Source of the DNA: Zoopage sp. CT-All | Lineage: Eukaryota > Zoopagomycota > Zoopagomycetes > Zoopagales > Zoopagaceae | DNA length: 42,293 nt | Assembly: GCA_004114245.1 (NCBI GenBank) | Contig: QZWS01000009.1 | Coordinates: 7,086 to 49,378 of the forward strand | Direction of reading: 5' to 3' | Shown: positions 11,713 to 22,552 of the stretch, piece after piece | Layout of the letters: each line of letters starts with the position of its first letter | How positions within the stretch are numbered: position 1 is the stretch's first letter | Notes under the pieces: generated by a model | Told to the model about the DNA's origin: nothing | Seen by the model: only the letters and a program-made list of their open reading frames with translations | The model's database searches: none | Position numbers and translations under genes: made by a program

Positions 11713-14700
11713 ATGAATCAGCTGATTGCATGCGAGATCGCCGACCAGGCCCGCATCCGCGTCATTCTAGTCCCGGTTGGAAACATCGATGCCGACTCGT
11801 TTCGTGTCTACGCGCGGCTTCTGGCCCGGAACGATTCCATGCGCCTGGATGACGTCGCCGACGGAGGCGGTGCGTCCCACCCGTCCGCTACGCTGACGCA
11901 TGCTGAGATTCATGTAATAGTAGCTGTGCACCATTTCAAGGAGGCAAAGCTGATGTTCAATTTTTGCACATCGCATCAGCCGGAGAACGCCTTCCTTGAG
12001 GAGTTTCAGGTGCATCGGCAGGTTCTCGGCGTGCGTTTGCTAGCATTTCGGCCAGCATGCCTCACCAGCATTGTCTAGGTCATCGGCATTGTCCATTGTA
12101 AAGCAAATCCCGACTTGACGGACGCGTACAAGCAGTTTGCCGATCTAACCACTCGGGTATTTCCTCTCCCCAATTAGTCCTGCCATTCTGTTTGAATAGT
12201 TCCCAAAAGCTGTTAGCTATCGCTGCATAGCATTCGACCCGGACGAGGAGCAACCCGATAACGTGCGCGGCGTCACGGTCATCCCCAGCGTTGGTGACCA
12301 GGAATTTTACGCCAAGACGTTGATGGAAGACTTTGCCGGCTCCATGCTCTCGGCATTCAACGTCATGGCACGCTTGCGCTTCCATTTATCATCGGACCGT
12401 GACTTGTACCCATAGATTGGTGCAATTGAGAAACGAAGCGCAATCAACACCCCTGTGCATCCAAAGCACGTCGGCTTGGTGGCTGCCTCGCCGCAGGTCG
12501 ATTCTCCGCTCCCGTCCTCCACTCTCGGCACTTTCGAGTCTGTCGCACGCTATTATCGGTCGACGTCGACCACGACACCTACATCCTCCGGCTTCTCGCC
12601 GTACGGCCAGTCGCCCGCAGGGCTCTCGTCTCCGCGCCCGCAAACACCCGATCAGTCCGTTCGCAAGCGCACACCAGCGCGTGCGCAAAAGCTTCTCGGC
12701 GATTTGTACATTGTCGCCGCACGATACGGTGAGGCGATTCGTGCATACACTCTTGCGATCGAGGGTGCGCGAGCAAGCGCCGACTATCTCTGGCAGGCCT
12801 CAGCCCTTGAAGGCCTTTGCAGCGCTGTGGCGATTCTTGCGCGGGCAGCAACAGCCGATCCTTCCGGAGATCTTGGGCCACTCCCAGCCTTGAGCAGCTT
12901 CATGGGCGCCGCCGCCGGGTCCACCACCGTTTCTGCGTCAAGCCTCGGCGATTCTCCTGCGCAAACAACCACCTCCGCACAGATCCGCACACATGCCCGC
13001 GAGATCGCAGCAACGTACAGGGAAATTGTGGCGCTGTACGAGCGCGGCCAAGCCTGGGGCGTTGTCTACGCCGAGGCATGCCTTAAAATCGCCCGTTGGA
13101 TATCCAGTCCGACTACCGCAAAGCTCGCAGCTGGAGCCGCATCTGTCAAGGTCATTGGGCGCATGGAAGAGGTGTCTCTGTGGCTGAACCGTGGATGGGT
13201 GTATGCTCAACCAACGCTGGGCATCCCCGAGCGCATTCATCTCGCCACCGCTGCCGCCGAAGTCTGCTCGGGCGCTGGTGGTCGTCGGAAGCGTGCGTTT
13301 TGGCTTCGCTGTGTTACCTCCCTAGTGTTTCCCGTTCTTCGTCGCGAGATGGAGGAGAGTCTGCAAACTGGCGATCTTGGTGACATGGATGAGGCATTAC
13401 AGAAGCGCGTTATTGGATGTCTTGCGCGTGTTTGTCCGTCCTACGGTGTTGAAGGTGTGTGATGTCTGAGCAGCGGCAGAGCTGATAGCCGCTTGCAGAG
13501 TATGTTCCTGGAAAGGCAGAGCTGCTTCGTCCGAAGGGAGCCCTTGCTGCAATGATGGACGATTGGGAATCTGAATCGGATTTCTTTGGCTGGCCTGTGA
13601 TTCAAGTGGAGGTGCTTCGTGAATGCATCGCCGTCTCGGAGACCCTTGGAGGTACGACGGCGCCTCGCAAGGCTTGCTGATTCCCATAGATTACGATGGC
13701 GTTATCAGCTACGCGACGAGGCTGTTACGGAACTTTCATCAAATCATGTCGCGAGAAGATCAGCATCGAACGATGCAGCTTTTGGAGCGGGTTGTGCGCG
13801 ATGGTCTTTCGGATTTGCCAGCCGGATCGACTGTGGATGCCGCGTGGTGGAAGGATAGCTTCTTTCGCAGTCTCAAGATTGCAAGGTTGGAGCTTGTCAT
13901 TATGCGGCGGCAATAACACCACAACCGCAGATCCACCTCTTCGCGGATACCGCATCCTCGGAAGCGGCTGCCAGTGTCCAAGGATTCGGATGCGAAGAAC
14001 TTCTTCATCGTCGATCCGTATGGGAAAAAGAATACCGCTGCGCCCGCGACACTGCTTGTTGTTGGTGAAATGGCTCAAATCGCCGTGGATGTCTGGAACC
14101 CTTACGAAGTAGATCTGGAAGTGCAGACCATTCAATTAAAGTTTGGCCGCCTTCTCCTGTCGTCTTCTCATCTCTTTTCAGGACCGAGGGAGTTCGGTTC
14201 GACATGGAGCCTCAGAAGGCCATCTTAATGGCTGGAGAGGAGACCACCCTCCGGCTAAACGGCATTCCACGCGAGCCAGGCGCACTCGTTATCTGCGGCA
14301 TCGAAGTCGTGGCTTTCGGAGGACTCCGGCAACAGTTTACAGTGGTCATGGAAGAGGACAAGGATGTCGAAAAGTTCATCGGTCTCCAGCGCAAAACATT
14401 TGAAATCAACCAGCGCACCATCTCGAAGCACCTGTGGGGATTCAGTTGTCTAATATTCGGCGCTTATCAACCAATCTAGGGGTATTAAGGCATACGACCA
14501 GATGCAGATATGTAAATTGATCATCTGTTTGCTGCCGTCTTTAACATATATAGGCATGGCTGGAGTAATCCAGGCGACGGAAGAAGTTGATCTGCCGCCA
14601 ATGAAGGTGGACGTTGTTGATCGAATGCCCCTTATGCGCATCAAGTCGACTTCGCTTGCTCACGGGGCAATGATGCTATTTGAGGGAGAAAGGTTACATT

Positions 14701-16278
14701 CACAACTGCCTTGCTTTTCTAAAATGACTAGTGCAAAAATGACGATCACGTTGGAGAACATTGGGCAGGTGCCAGTGGACTTTCTCGCCCCGTCATTTTC
14801 CGAAACTGCCGCTGCTGCTGCCAATCAGCTGAAAACATCCAAGGCCACTCGGGAAGATTCGTATGAGCAGGACAACTACGCTGCAACAACGTTTGCTTTC
14901 CATTGGGAAGGCCAAGTCACTGGGGAAATGCCGATTATCTCCGTCTCCCCCGGGCAAGAATACGCCCTTGTTATCAGCGTTTTTGGCAAGCGCAACTGGT
15001 ACGTCCCCCTTGGGTTGGCGGACTACTTACAAAGACAGTGCTGGCGGAACAATAACACTGGACTACGGCTTCCACACTGAATGCACAGGAGAGACGGTGT
15101 ACACACGACAGCTTTCCGTTCCGGTTATGCTTACGGTGCGCAAAGCGATTGATATTGTCGAGATGGACGCGCTTGCATTTCACCCTGGGCTGATGACTGG
15201 AGACCTTGAAATTGCCAAGGCCATCAACAATGCAGGCGCCCCCGAGGGTGCTGGGGAGCGATGTCTTGTCTCGTACGATGTTCGAAACACTTGGAGCGCT
15301 CCGATCACTGTGAACATGTCGATCAAAAGCGGTGCAGTGCAGCAGAGTTTTGTTTATGAGCTAATAATTAGTAGAAGTTGAGGGGGAGGATTCTGTGATG
15401 ATGTCCGCAAGCATCCACCCAGGATTTACTCAGCGGTACAGTGAATTCCTCCGCGGCTCCTGCTCTCATTCGCTCTCAGCATTCTTCTTCCAGTGAAGCG
15501 CATTGAATTGGATCGCGAGGCTGCAATTCAGCCCATCCCCACGGCCAAAAACAAGCAATTCATTCTCGCAAAAATCACAAAGGCCAATCAGGCGCAGGAA
15601 GAGCTGTCACGACGCCTGTTTTGGTACAAGGATATGCTCCTGGAGAATATCAACGCAACATGGTCTTGTGTACGTTTCGTTTCCTCTTCGGTCTACTGTA
15701 AGCATCGTCCTGGTAGTCTCCTGGACGCTTTGGATCGCTCGATCTTCGCACCATCCGGCTATCAGAGAATATGCTGGATTCGCTTCGGGCGCCAGAAATC
15801 TCTGTTGATGTCAGCCTCAAGAATGGTTCCGCCGAGGCATCCGCTTCCCTTGTCGAGCTTGCGCCAGGCAAATTCCGTTGCAAGGCTCTTGGCTACGTCA
15901 CCATTGCATACACGATCAGCAACCGATTAAGTATGTCTATTGGTATGCAGACATGGCTTTTATCTTTATAGACGAAGCGGCCAAGGTGTTCTTTCGTGTC
16001 CAGCCAATGTTGGATCAGAATAACGGCAAGGCAAACTTTGCCCTCGAAGACTATGTTGTCTTTACCGGCCAACTTCAGGCCAGTATTCCAGCAGTATGGA
16101 TCCATCATATTGCTTGCAGACATGACATTTTTAGCTCACTGCAGGGAGCTCATACGTGCATGCACAGAATGTATGTCCACTTAGCGGTGGACGGTACACC
16201 TTTGCATGTCACGTCGAAGAGTTGAAAACGAGGACTATATTCCAGGGCCCAACTGTCACACTGGAGGTGGAGCCATGA
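11713..16278 (+). CDS. TRS120: TRAPP-II complex subunit Trs120/TRAPPC9 (NIBP)
   Basis: Seventeen exons, 16 introns of 38-54 nt, 1286 residues in frame throughout. Exons: 11713-12030, 12079-12156, 12200-12361, 12416-13454, 13499-13651, 13690-13885, 13931-14140, 14182-14433, 14480-14511, 14554-14692, 14732-14998, 15039-15331, 15375-15440, 15494-15669, 15717-15930, 15972-16093, 16135-16278. Landmarks: ARIRVILVPVGNI near the start, FLEEFQVHRQVLGVIGI, the helical-repeat start QKLLGDLYIVAARYGEA, then beta-sandwich segments (WNPYEVDLEVQTI, MPLMRIKSTSLAHGAMM, YTRQLSVPVMLTV). Trs120 is a scaffold of the Golgi TRAPP-II guanine-nucleotide exchange complex for Ypt31/32 (Rab11). The length is that of the family. 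A 32-nt micro-exon (14480-14511) encodes GIKAYDQMQI. The N terminus may begin at ATG 11617 instead. Confidence 0.95.
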
Positions 16279-16322
16279 TTGCTGTATTTCAGGCGAATTT
16301 ACATTGGTTGTTACACTGGTTG

Positions 16323-18239
16323 TTACATTGGCTGTCGTACAAATTTTAAAACATCAAACACAACCGCTTCACCCGCTGAATACGAGCAATCGACGTTTAG
16401 ACCCTGATTCCCGTCAGCGGTCCCCAGGGTGTACTTTTCATCGAGAGACCGCAATGTGAGGGCATCGGCAAGAGCGATGTCTCGCAAGCGAACCCGATGC
16501 GCCAGTGCTCCAGACGATAGTGCCAATATGTGCTCGGGGAGAACATATGCGCATCCCAATAACGCTGCGTATGCTCTACAGAAGCTGACTGACAAGTTGT
16601 GAGCACGACACGCGTACTTTGCAATTGCGCAAAGGCAATCAGACGCCTTCATTGCAGCCGTATTCTCGACCGCAGGATGACACCTCAAGCAGGCGATGAT
16701 TTGACGAACGTATTGACTCCAATGCAGATCGACATAAACGTTTGCGCAGGCTTCAGCCATGAGGGACTGGGTCTACGAAGCATCATTTCAAGGACACATT
16801 GAATCGTCCAATGGCTACGCTGACGGAGAGCACGTTTTCAAACTCGCGCGTCTGGGGACGGGAAGAATGCGATACAGTGCGCGTAGCGGCTGCCTTGCTC
16901 AAGTCAACAGCGTACCATATCTCGTTCAGCTACAGCAGATGATGACTTGGAGAGCATGGATGAGCTTACCACGAATGATGGAAACCCGGGTCCAAAGGCA
17001 GCCTGCGGAAGAATAAAGATGACAGAGGGCGGAAGCAACGCTCTCTCAGGCGTTGGACCGCATGATAATTGGCCAAGATGCATAAGCTAACGTTGACAAC
17101 CGGTGTGGAAAGTGTCAAAGAACTCACCTCACTGGCGCATGACCAAAAGCTGTCGCGAACTGACGACGGAGCGCTGGCTAGATGCTCCATTCCATCAATA
17201 ATGGTTATGTCGGCGATGGAGGCGACAAAGCAATTGGGAAGTCGATCCTTGCGTCGTGTACGAACAAACGAGGTTGACATTCGTACTGGCAGAGCATTGT
17301 GGTGAGCATCGTCATCGATGTTATTACTGGCAGCTGAGAGTAAGCTATTTGTGCGATACGAATGGACACTTTTCGCTGTTGCTGCCAGCGAATTAATGGT
17401 CGGTGACCGCTTAATGGAAGACATGGGGAAGGATTTGCCGTCATCGCTTGCAGGCGGGGTGGAAGAAGTGAAGAACGACATGTTTCGGAAGCCCGCTCCT
17501 CTTCGCGCCGACTTGCCCTTGGGTGTCGCAGCTCCAGCACTGGAGAACTACGCTAGTCGAGCGACGTGACGGACTGGGCAAACCTACGAGCTTCGATGGA
17601 GTCCTCGATTCACCACTGCCACGAATTGTGGAAGGCATTTTCGCATCCGAGTGATACTCTTCTGGTTCATCGACGATTACACCACCCAAAGGGTTGTCAT
17701 CAACGCCATTGCCTGTATTGGAACCGGTCGCCAGTACAGCCGACAGTGGGTGCGTGGCGATTGGGACATCCAGCCGAGACGTGATATTCAGCGACGACCT
17801 TGACGATATCAAGCCACCGCTCTTATGCATCAGCTGCACTTTCAAGCTCTTAGCGCGCTTGGGCGTGATGGAAACATCGACAGCGCTTGTGGGGGAGTCG
17901 AGAACAAACAGGGACGCAGCGTCGACAGCGGACCCTTCCTGATCAACGAGCGCATGCTCATCCAGCCGAATATGCTTGCAACGGACATCGCTGCTCTTTT
18001 CCCACATCTTTTAACGTTACTTTAGCAAGCGGAGGTTGAAAATAAACTGTTGATAGCGATTCGGCAATAGCATTTGCATCGCGGGCATCACGCGTAAGGA
18101 CCAACAGATGCCGACCAGCCACGTCCCGCTCCCCCGGCTTGATGCCAAAGCACAAAAGCAACGCCGTCGCCAGCTCGTCTGGCAAATCTGCTCCAGCGAG
18201 ATGTCGAACGGCATCGATGCTCTCACGAAGGCGTGCCAT
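16323..18239 (-). CDS. MoxR/Mg-chelatase-like fungal protein lacking a visible P-loop
   Basis: Exons 18239-18021, 17974-17552, 17511-17128, 17086-16970, 16929-16819 and 16772-16323 give 567 residues in frame. The N-terminal segment (DLPDELATALLLCFG...LLVLTRDARDANAIAESL) and the C-terminal helical lid (HWSQYVRQIIACLRCHPAV..., YVLPEHILALSSGALAHRVRL) match a fungal family usually annotated as Mg-chelatase or MoxR-like ATPase. The centre holds a Ser-rich insertion and IADITIIDGMEHLAS, the position of a Walker-B-like strand. I see no GxxxxGK[ST] Walker A, so nucleotide binding is doubtful. The last exon may hide a further 36-nt in-frame intron (GTGTCG...TGTAG near 16570-16610). The cellular role is not known to me. 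The 3' end faces Trs120, 44 bp away. Confidence 0.6.
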
Positions 18240-18450
18240 TGGGGGTCGAGGGTGTGAAAGGATGACTGTGCAGTGCTACAATGCGACTCTGCAGGTGCAG
18301 CGTGCATTCAATTGTATTCTCTTTGTATGAAGCCAGCGCTTTATTCTCTCTCTCAATGGCATTCTCATTGCTACTAACATTTGGGTTGGTCATGCAACAC
18401 TTTGAATGTCAGTTCATCCTCACACTATGCGTGCCCAAGACCGGCGAGAT

Positions 18451-19286
18451 CTAAAGCGCTGTAGTTGGCAACTTGCCATCTAGGAGCAACTCCTTCAGAG
18501 CGGCAACAATGTTGGGAGCAAGGCTGGATGACAGCGATTCCAACGTCGCCATGTCATTTGATGCAACCCAGCTCTTGCCAGTTAGGGATCGGAACGCCAA
18601 CTTTCCGAGTGCCTTTGCATCTTCTGCGGTATCGGCTGGGTCCAACGGCACAGACCGCTTTGCTCTCCGGAAATCGGTAAACGCATACTTCTCGATGGGA
18701 TCAAATAGGATGCTTGTCCCGCTCAACGAGAGGTGGGCCATGCCGAAATTGTGGAGAATTTGAATTCCCAGCACGAGCACGTTCAGGACTTTGCACTTTG
18801 CCTTGATCAAATAGAGATCTGAGTTCAGCGTTTCGCCAATAGGGTCGCTTCCCAAAGCCACCTTCATGACAACGCCAACTATTTTGTTTTCCCTGTCATG
18901 GACAAATTTCAAAGGATGCAGAATTAAGGGATATCCTTTCGTTTTCAAATATTCCATAATTTCAAACTGATGCTTCATGCTGGCGAGGCTGGAAACATGA
19001 GCAAGATGAATGGCAAACCGCTCCCATTTCCAGGGGCCAATGGGAATGGCGTATTCTAATCGTGATATGCAGTAATTCTACTTGTAATGATGTACTCATT
19101 GGCAAACTTGCGGTTGACGGGAAGCTTGGGGATGTTTGTTGCGGTGGATGAAGATGCGAGGTTTGCGTGCTGCTCAACTTGAGCAAGTGAATTGCCTGGT
19201 CCTGATGCAAGCACACCTATGGCTGCAGCCGAGATGATCAGAACAGAGACGGCAAGGATGACAGCGAGGTTATTTGGGAGATGCAT
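18451..19286 (-). CDS. Predicted secreted pseudokinase (family member A)
   Basis: The ATG at 19286 opens a signal peptide or anchor (NNLAVILAVSVLIISAAAIG then ASGPG). The remainder is a small kinase fold, 269 residues if a 26-nt intron (19056-19081) is removed; without it the frame stops. A helix-C-like segment MKHQFEIMEYLK is followed by the catalytic-loop position HNFGMAHLSLSGTSILFDP, where HRDxKxxN has become HLSLSGTS, then TDFRRAKRS where DFG has become DFR, then KALGKLAFRSLTG. The beta-3 lysine position reads FAIHLA (His). Clearly homologous along its length to the protein at 31416-32270, whose corresponding region has no intron, so this copy is either intron-bearing or frameshifted. Catalysis is very unlikely. 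Secretion is inferred from the N terminus. Confidence 0.7.
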
Positions 19287-19515
19287 GTGGGTCGTGAGTT
19301 TGGAGAGACGAAAATTAATCAAGATGGGAGGGAGGTGGGAAGGATGCAAGCCAGCACAACAACTGACCAATAGTAGCGGAATGATAAAAATTGAGTAACG
19401 ACAGCTTGTATTGATGCCACGGCCCAATACACGGCATTTCTCTCTCTGGAGAGACGAAAAAACACAGTGACGACGCCACTGACTTATCAACGGAGTGATA
19501 CATTGGAATATACAA

Positions 19516-20733
19516 CTATGCCTTGCGGGCCATATTCTTGCTGAACTTTGCGACACCCATGTCCTTCGATTTGAGCATTCGCATTGCCCAGTTGCCGATC
19601 ACAACGCCAAATGGCAGCTGGCCAGCGCCGCCGTTACGCCCCAGCGAGACAGCTATCACGCCATTCATCGCTTTCCAATTCTTCAGCTTCAAATCTGGGG
19701 CGCCAGAGAGCGATGCGGCGAGATTTTGGCCAGCCAATTTACCCATGCCTGCGGCAACGAATGCGAGCTTGTTCGAGTCCTGGTTATTGATGTCTCCAAC
19801 AGCATAGATATGTTGCAGCCCGTCTTTGGCAAGCTGCAGTGTTGGGCGGGTGAGCACGAAGCCCGTGTCGGGATCGATCACGCCCTCGCCAAGGGTGGCC
19901 AGCAGCTGCGTGTTGTACCGCGCGTTTCCGATGGCGAAGATTTGCACATCCGACTCGATGGTCTTTCCCGCGGCGGTGGTCAAGGCGCGAGTCTCCACGG
20001 TGTAGCCAGCCGCGCGCTCTTCGGCCGACACCTCGACGCGGTCACCGAGAACCAGATTCACAGCGAGCTTCTCGAGCCCTTGCCGGAGCTTCACGCCTAC
20101 GACGGGCTTGTAGGCGTCGGTATCGAACAGCCTGGGGCGGGAGTGCACCAGCGTGACGGTCTTGGCGGGGAAATCCGTGCGGATCTCAGCAGCGATCTCG
20201 ATCCCAACAGCGCCCCCGCCGACGATGAGCACACGGTTGGCAGCGACGACCGCTTGGCGGAGATGCTCCGCGGAGTCGACAATGCCGGCCATGGTTGCCT
20301 CTGCCGAGAACTTTGACGGCGCAGCGTAGTCCGACCCGGTGGCAACAACGAGATAGTCGAATGCGATGGAGGCGCCGTTGTCGGTCACCACATGGGTGGA
20401 ATGCGCCTCGACGACGCGTGCATGCACCACCTCGACGTGTTCGAAGATGCGCGCAAACGGCATGGTGGCGGCGGCGGCCACCCCGGCCTCGACAATCGCG
20501 CGCGGCCCAGCAACGTTGTGGAAGAAGCCGTCGCGTGCGTCGATGAGCGTGATGCGGGGCGGCGGGGAGAGCTTGGCGGCAAGCGGCTGCAGCGTCTTGA
20601 TGAAAGCGGTGCCAGCAAAGGCGCCGCCAACGACGACAATGTGCTTGCTGGAGGGAGTGGGTGTGGTGATTGAGACTGTGGCTGAGGCTAAGGCCGTGGC
20701 GTCAGCGGTCGATGGGCCGGTGACAGCAGACAT
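19516..20733 (-). CDS. FAD-dependent NAD(P)H oxidoreductase, AIFM2/FSP1-like
   Basis: Single exon, 405 residues. Two Rossmann folds: the FAD dinucleotide motif VVVGGAFAG (about 33-41) and the NAD(P)H motif VLIVGGGAVGIEIAAEI (about 168-184). A second FAD contact is at IYAVGDIN (about 309-316). The conserved C-terminal block (VSLGRNGGAGQLPFGVVIGNWAMRML) is characteristic of AIFM2/FSP1 and fungal AIF-like NADH dehydrogenases. These reduce quinones using NAD(P)H and in animals suppress lipid peroxidation. No N-terminal mitochondrial presequence or TM anchor is obvious; residues 1-28 are a Ser/Thr/Ala-rich leader. The family is clear, the physiological substrate is not. Confidence 0.9.
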   Translation of the reverse strand: MSAVTGPSTADATALASATVSITTPTPSSKHIVVVGGAFAGTAFIKTLQPLAAKLSPPPRITLIDARDGFFHNVAGPRAIVEAGVAAAATMPFARIFEHVEVVHARVVEAHSTHVVTDNGASIAFDYLVVATGSDYAAPSKFSAEATMAGIVDSAEHLRQAVVAANRVLIVGGGAVGIEIAAEIRTDFPAKTVTLVHSRPRLFDTDAYKPVVGVKLRQGLEKLAVNLVLGDRVEVSAEERAAGYTVETRALTTAAGKTIESDVQIFAIGNARYNTQLLATLGEGVIDPDTGFVLTRPTLQLAKDGLQHIYAVGDINNQDSNKLAFVAAGMGKLAGQNLAASLSGAPDLKLKNWKAMNGVIAVSLGRNGGAGQLPFGVVIGNWAMRMLKSKDMGVAKFSKNMARKA

Positions 20734-21392
20734 GATAGGAGGGATGGAGCGTCAGAAGCATCGTGGGGAGATGCGTACTTTTGACTACTCAGCTGACAAA
20801 TGTGCCAACCGTGTGGAGCAGTATTACTAATTCACATATTAGTAATGCAATCCAGGCTGAGAAAAGCTGATTCTGGTCACTGACATAGCAGGTAACATGT
20901 AAAAGGGAATGTATCCTTTTGAAAGAGGCCCGCCATTCATCTCTGTTATAGTGATCTGAGAATATCAATGTGTGTCTTCCCATCTTGATAGATTATCCAT
21001 TAGGCAGGTCTTGCCACAGAAGGCTGCTATCTGCCTGGGGCTCCTGTTTGGATTTAGTCTGCCTTGTGGTATGAGGGTTTGGGTATATGCAGGATAGGGT
21101 TGCATTTATTACTTCATAACCACTAAATCCAAACTTACATACATATATGATATGTTAATAGGATTGTACTCTTTTTGCAATACTACTAATCTAGACTAAA
21201 ATAAATTGAGTATTAAATTTGAATGCATGACTGTAGGCTATGCCACTCACATCAATGCCAGAGGACACTATTGTTGACAAAAGTTGCTTAGTTTAAATAC
21301 CTAAATGATCAAGTTGGCCACCAACCAATCCAAACACATGAGCTAAAATAGTGTAGACCATCATAGAAACATTGAATTTCATTTTCCATACA
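20734..21392. other. AT-rich intergenic stretch with an inverted repeat
   Basis: 659 bp, markedly AT-rich from about 20830, unlike the flanking coding DNA. It holds the promoter of the FSP1-like gene on the left and the 3' flank of the secreted zinc-finger gene on the right. No coding sequence supported. A 13-bp inverted repeat is present (21046-21058 and 21122-21134). Confidence 0.6.
21046..21134. repeat. 13-bp inverted repeat in AT-rich DNA
   Basis: GTTTGGATTTAGT at 21046-21058 is the exact reverse complement of 21122-21134, with a 63-bp spacer. Could be a small MITE-like remnant or a chance hairpin; no flanking target duplication was recognised. Confidence 0.5.
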
Positions 21393-22412
21393 TCATTTGC
21401 CAGGAGTGGGAGCAGAAGAGGGATTAAAATGGCCCCAGTGCTGATTCGTGACATGATGCCCATTCGCAGCTGAATATGGAAAATTCACTCCACAGTCATT
21501 GCAGTGGGCCATTTTCTTGCAACCCATACGAGGATGCAGCTTCTGGTAATGATTTGAAGCTTGACAAAGCTCCATAGCCTGATCACAATGCTCGCATTTG
21601 ATTTCTTGCTTCCCGAAAGCAAATATTTTCTCTCTCTCCTGCTCTGAGAAATCATATCTGATCTTGTTTTGGCGTCCCGCTCTAACGATACTGTACTTAG
21701 TACGCTTTGAGCTCCTTTTGGTAATACCTTTCAGGGCTTGGCTGGGGCTTTTTGGCTTGCTTGCTTGTTCTGGTGCATGTAGTAGCACTGGGTCAACTGG
21801 CTATGAATTGCTGGTCTGGACTAGAGGAGACTCTTGGGGCATTGACGAACTCCGAAGGGCATCATTGGGATGAGCTACTTGCTGCGACACGATAACTTGA
21901 TGTGATGGATTGTCAGGCTGGAGTGCGCTGTAAGGATGGGAGTGTCCACTTCCAAGGTCTTGGTGCATCGGTGGCACAGTTGGGTTTTGAACGGTCAAAC
22001 TGGGGTACGGTTGGGGAGTATGTCGCATGGGGAGGGCACTAGGCGGTAAAGCCATGGCATACTTAGCGAGCTCGTCTCTACTGAAAGATGACGGAAACTT
22101 TGACCAAGTCATGCTGTGGCCAGTGGGTGGGTATCTCTTGGCGATATCATTGGAGGCAGCCAGTGGTTTGGCAAAAGGATGCCCTAGATATCCCACGCCA
22201 GCACCATCAAAGCCAATATCGGATTCGTCAAATTCTGTATGGGCCTGCATGTCCATGCTATGTGGAACAAATTCACCGGCACGGTAAGCTCTCAGGTCCT
22301 GGGCGCTTGACGTTTTCAGCAGATCAGCAGAGCTGAAGCTTGCCTCGACGGCTCTGCTTTTAGCAGCAACGGCGGCAAATAGCATGATGCATATCGCGCG
22401 GCAAAGGGTCAT
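21393..22412 (-). CDS. Predicted secreted protein with two C2H2-like zinc fingers; in-frame UAG in the middle
   Basis: The ATG at 22412 gives a signal-peptide-like start (MTLCRAICIMLFAAVAAKSRA). About 180 residues rich in Pro, Ser, His and Gln follow. After a TAG at 21801-21803 the same frame stays open for 135 more codons with a basic stretch (KRSSKRTKYSIVRAGRQNK) and two finger-like units: CEHCDQAMELC...NHYQKLH and CNDCGVNFPYSAANGHH...H. Three readings are possible: a 78-nt in-frame intron 21801-21878 (GTAGCT...TTCATAG) whose acceptor is that TAG, a readthrough stop, or a recent nonsense change. I favour the intron because most introns here end in TAG, although no clear branch site is seen. 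No family recognised. A secreted zinc-finger protein is unusual and could be an effector; that is speculation. Confidence 0.55.
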
Positions 22413-22552
22413 TATTTCGTTGAACGTTTCTGATGCTTGCGGCGGGATGGCAAAAATATGCCGTGTATTGACTGCGCATTCACGTCGAAGATCGGTCCGT
22501 GCACACTTTCACTGCACACCTAGCGCTGCCAATCACACCCATCAGCCTCTAA

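Noticed and set aside
19495-20316. 273-codon plus-strand frame over the FSP1-like gene
   Set aside because: Antisense to a well-supported oxidoreductase with both dinucleotide motifs; no homology recognised.
21801-21803. UAG as a sense codon (alternative genetic code)
   Set aside because: UAG is the natural end of several well-conserved genes here (UBX protein, M13 peptidase, RNF126-like), so it is a normal stop in this genome.
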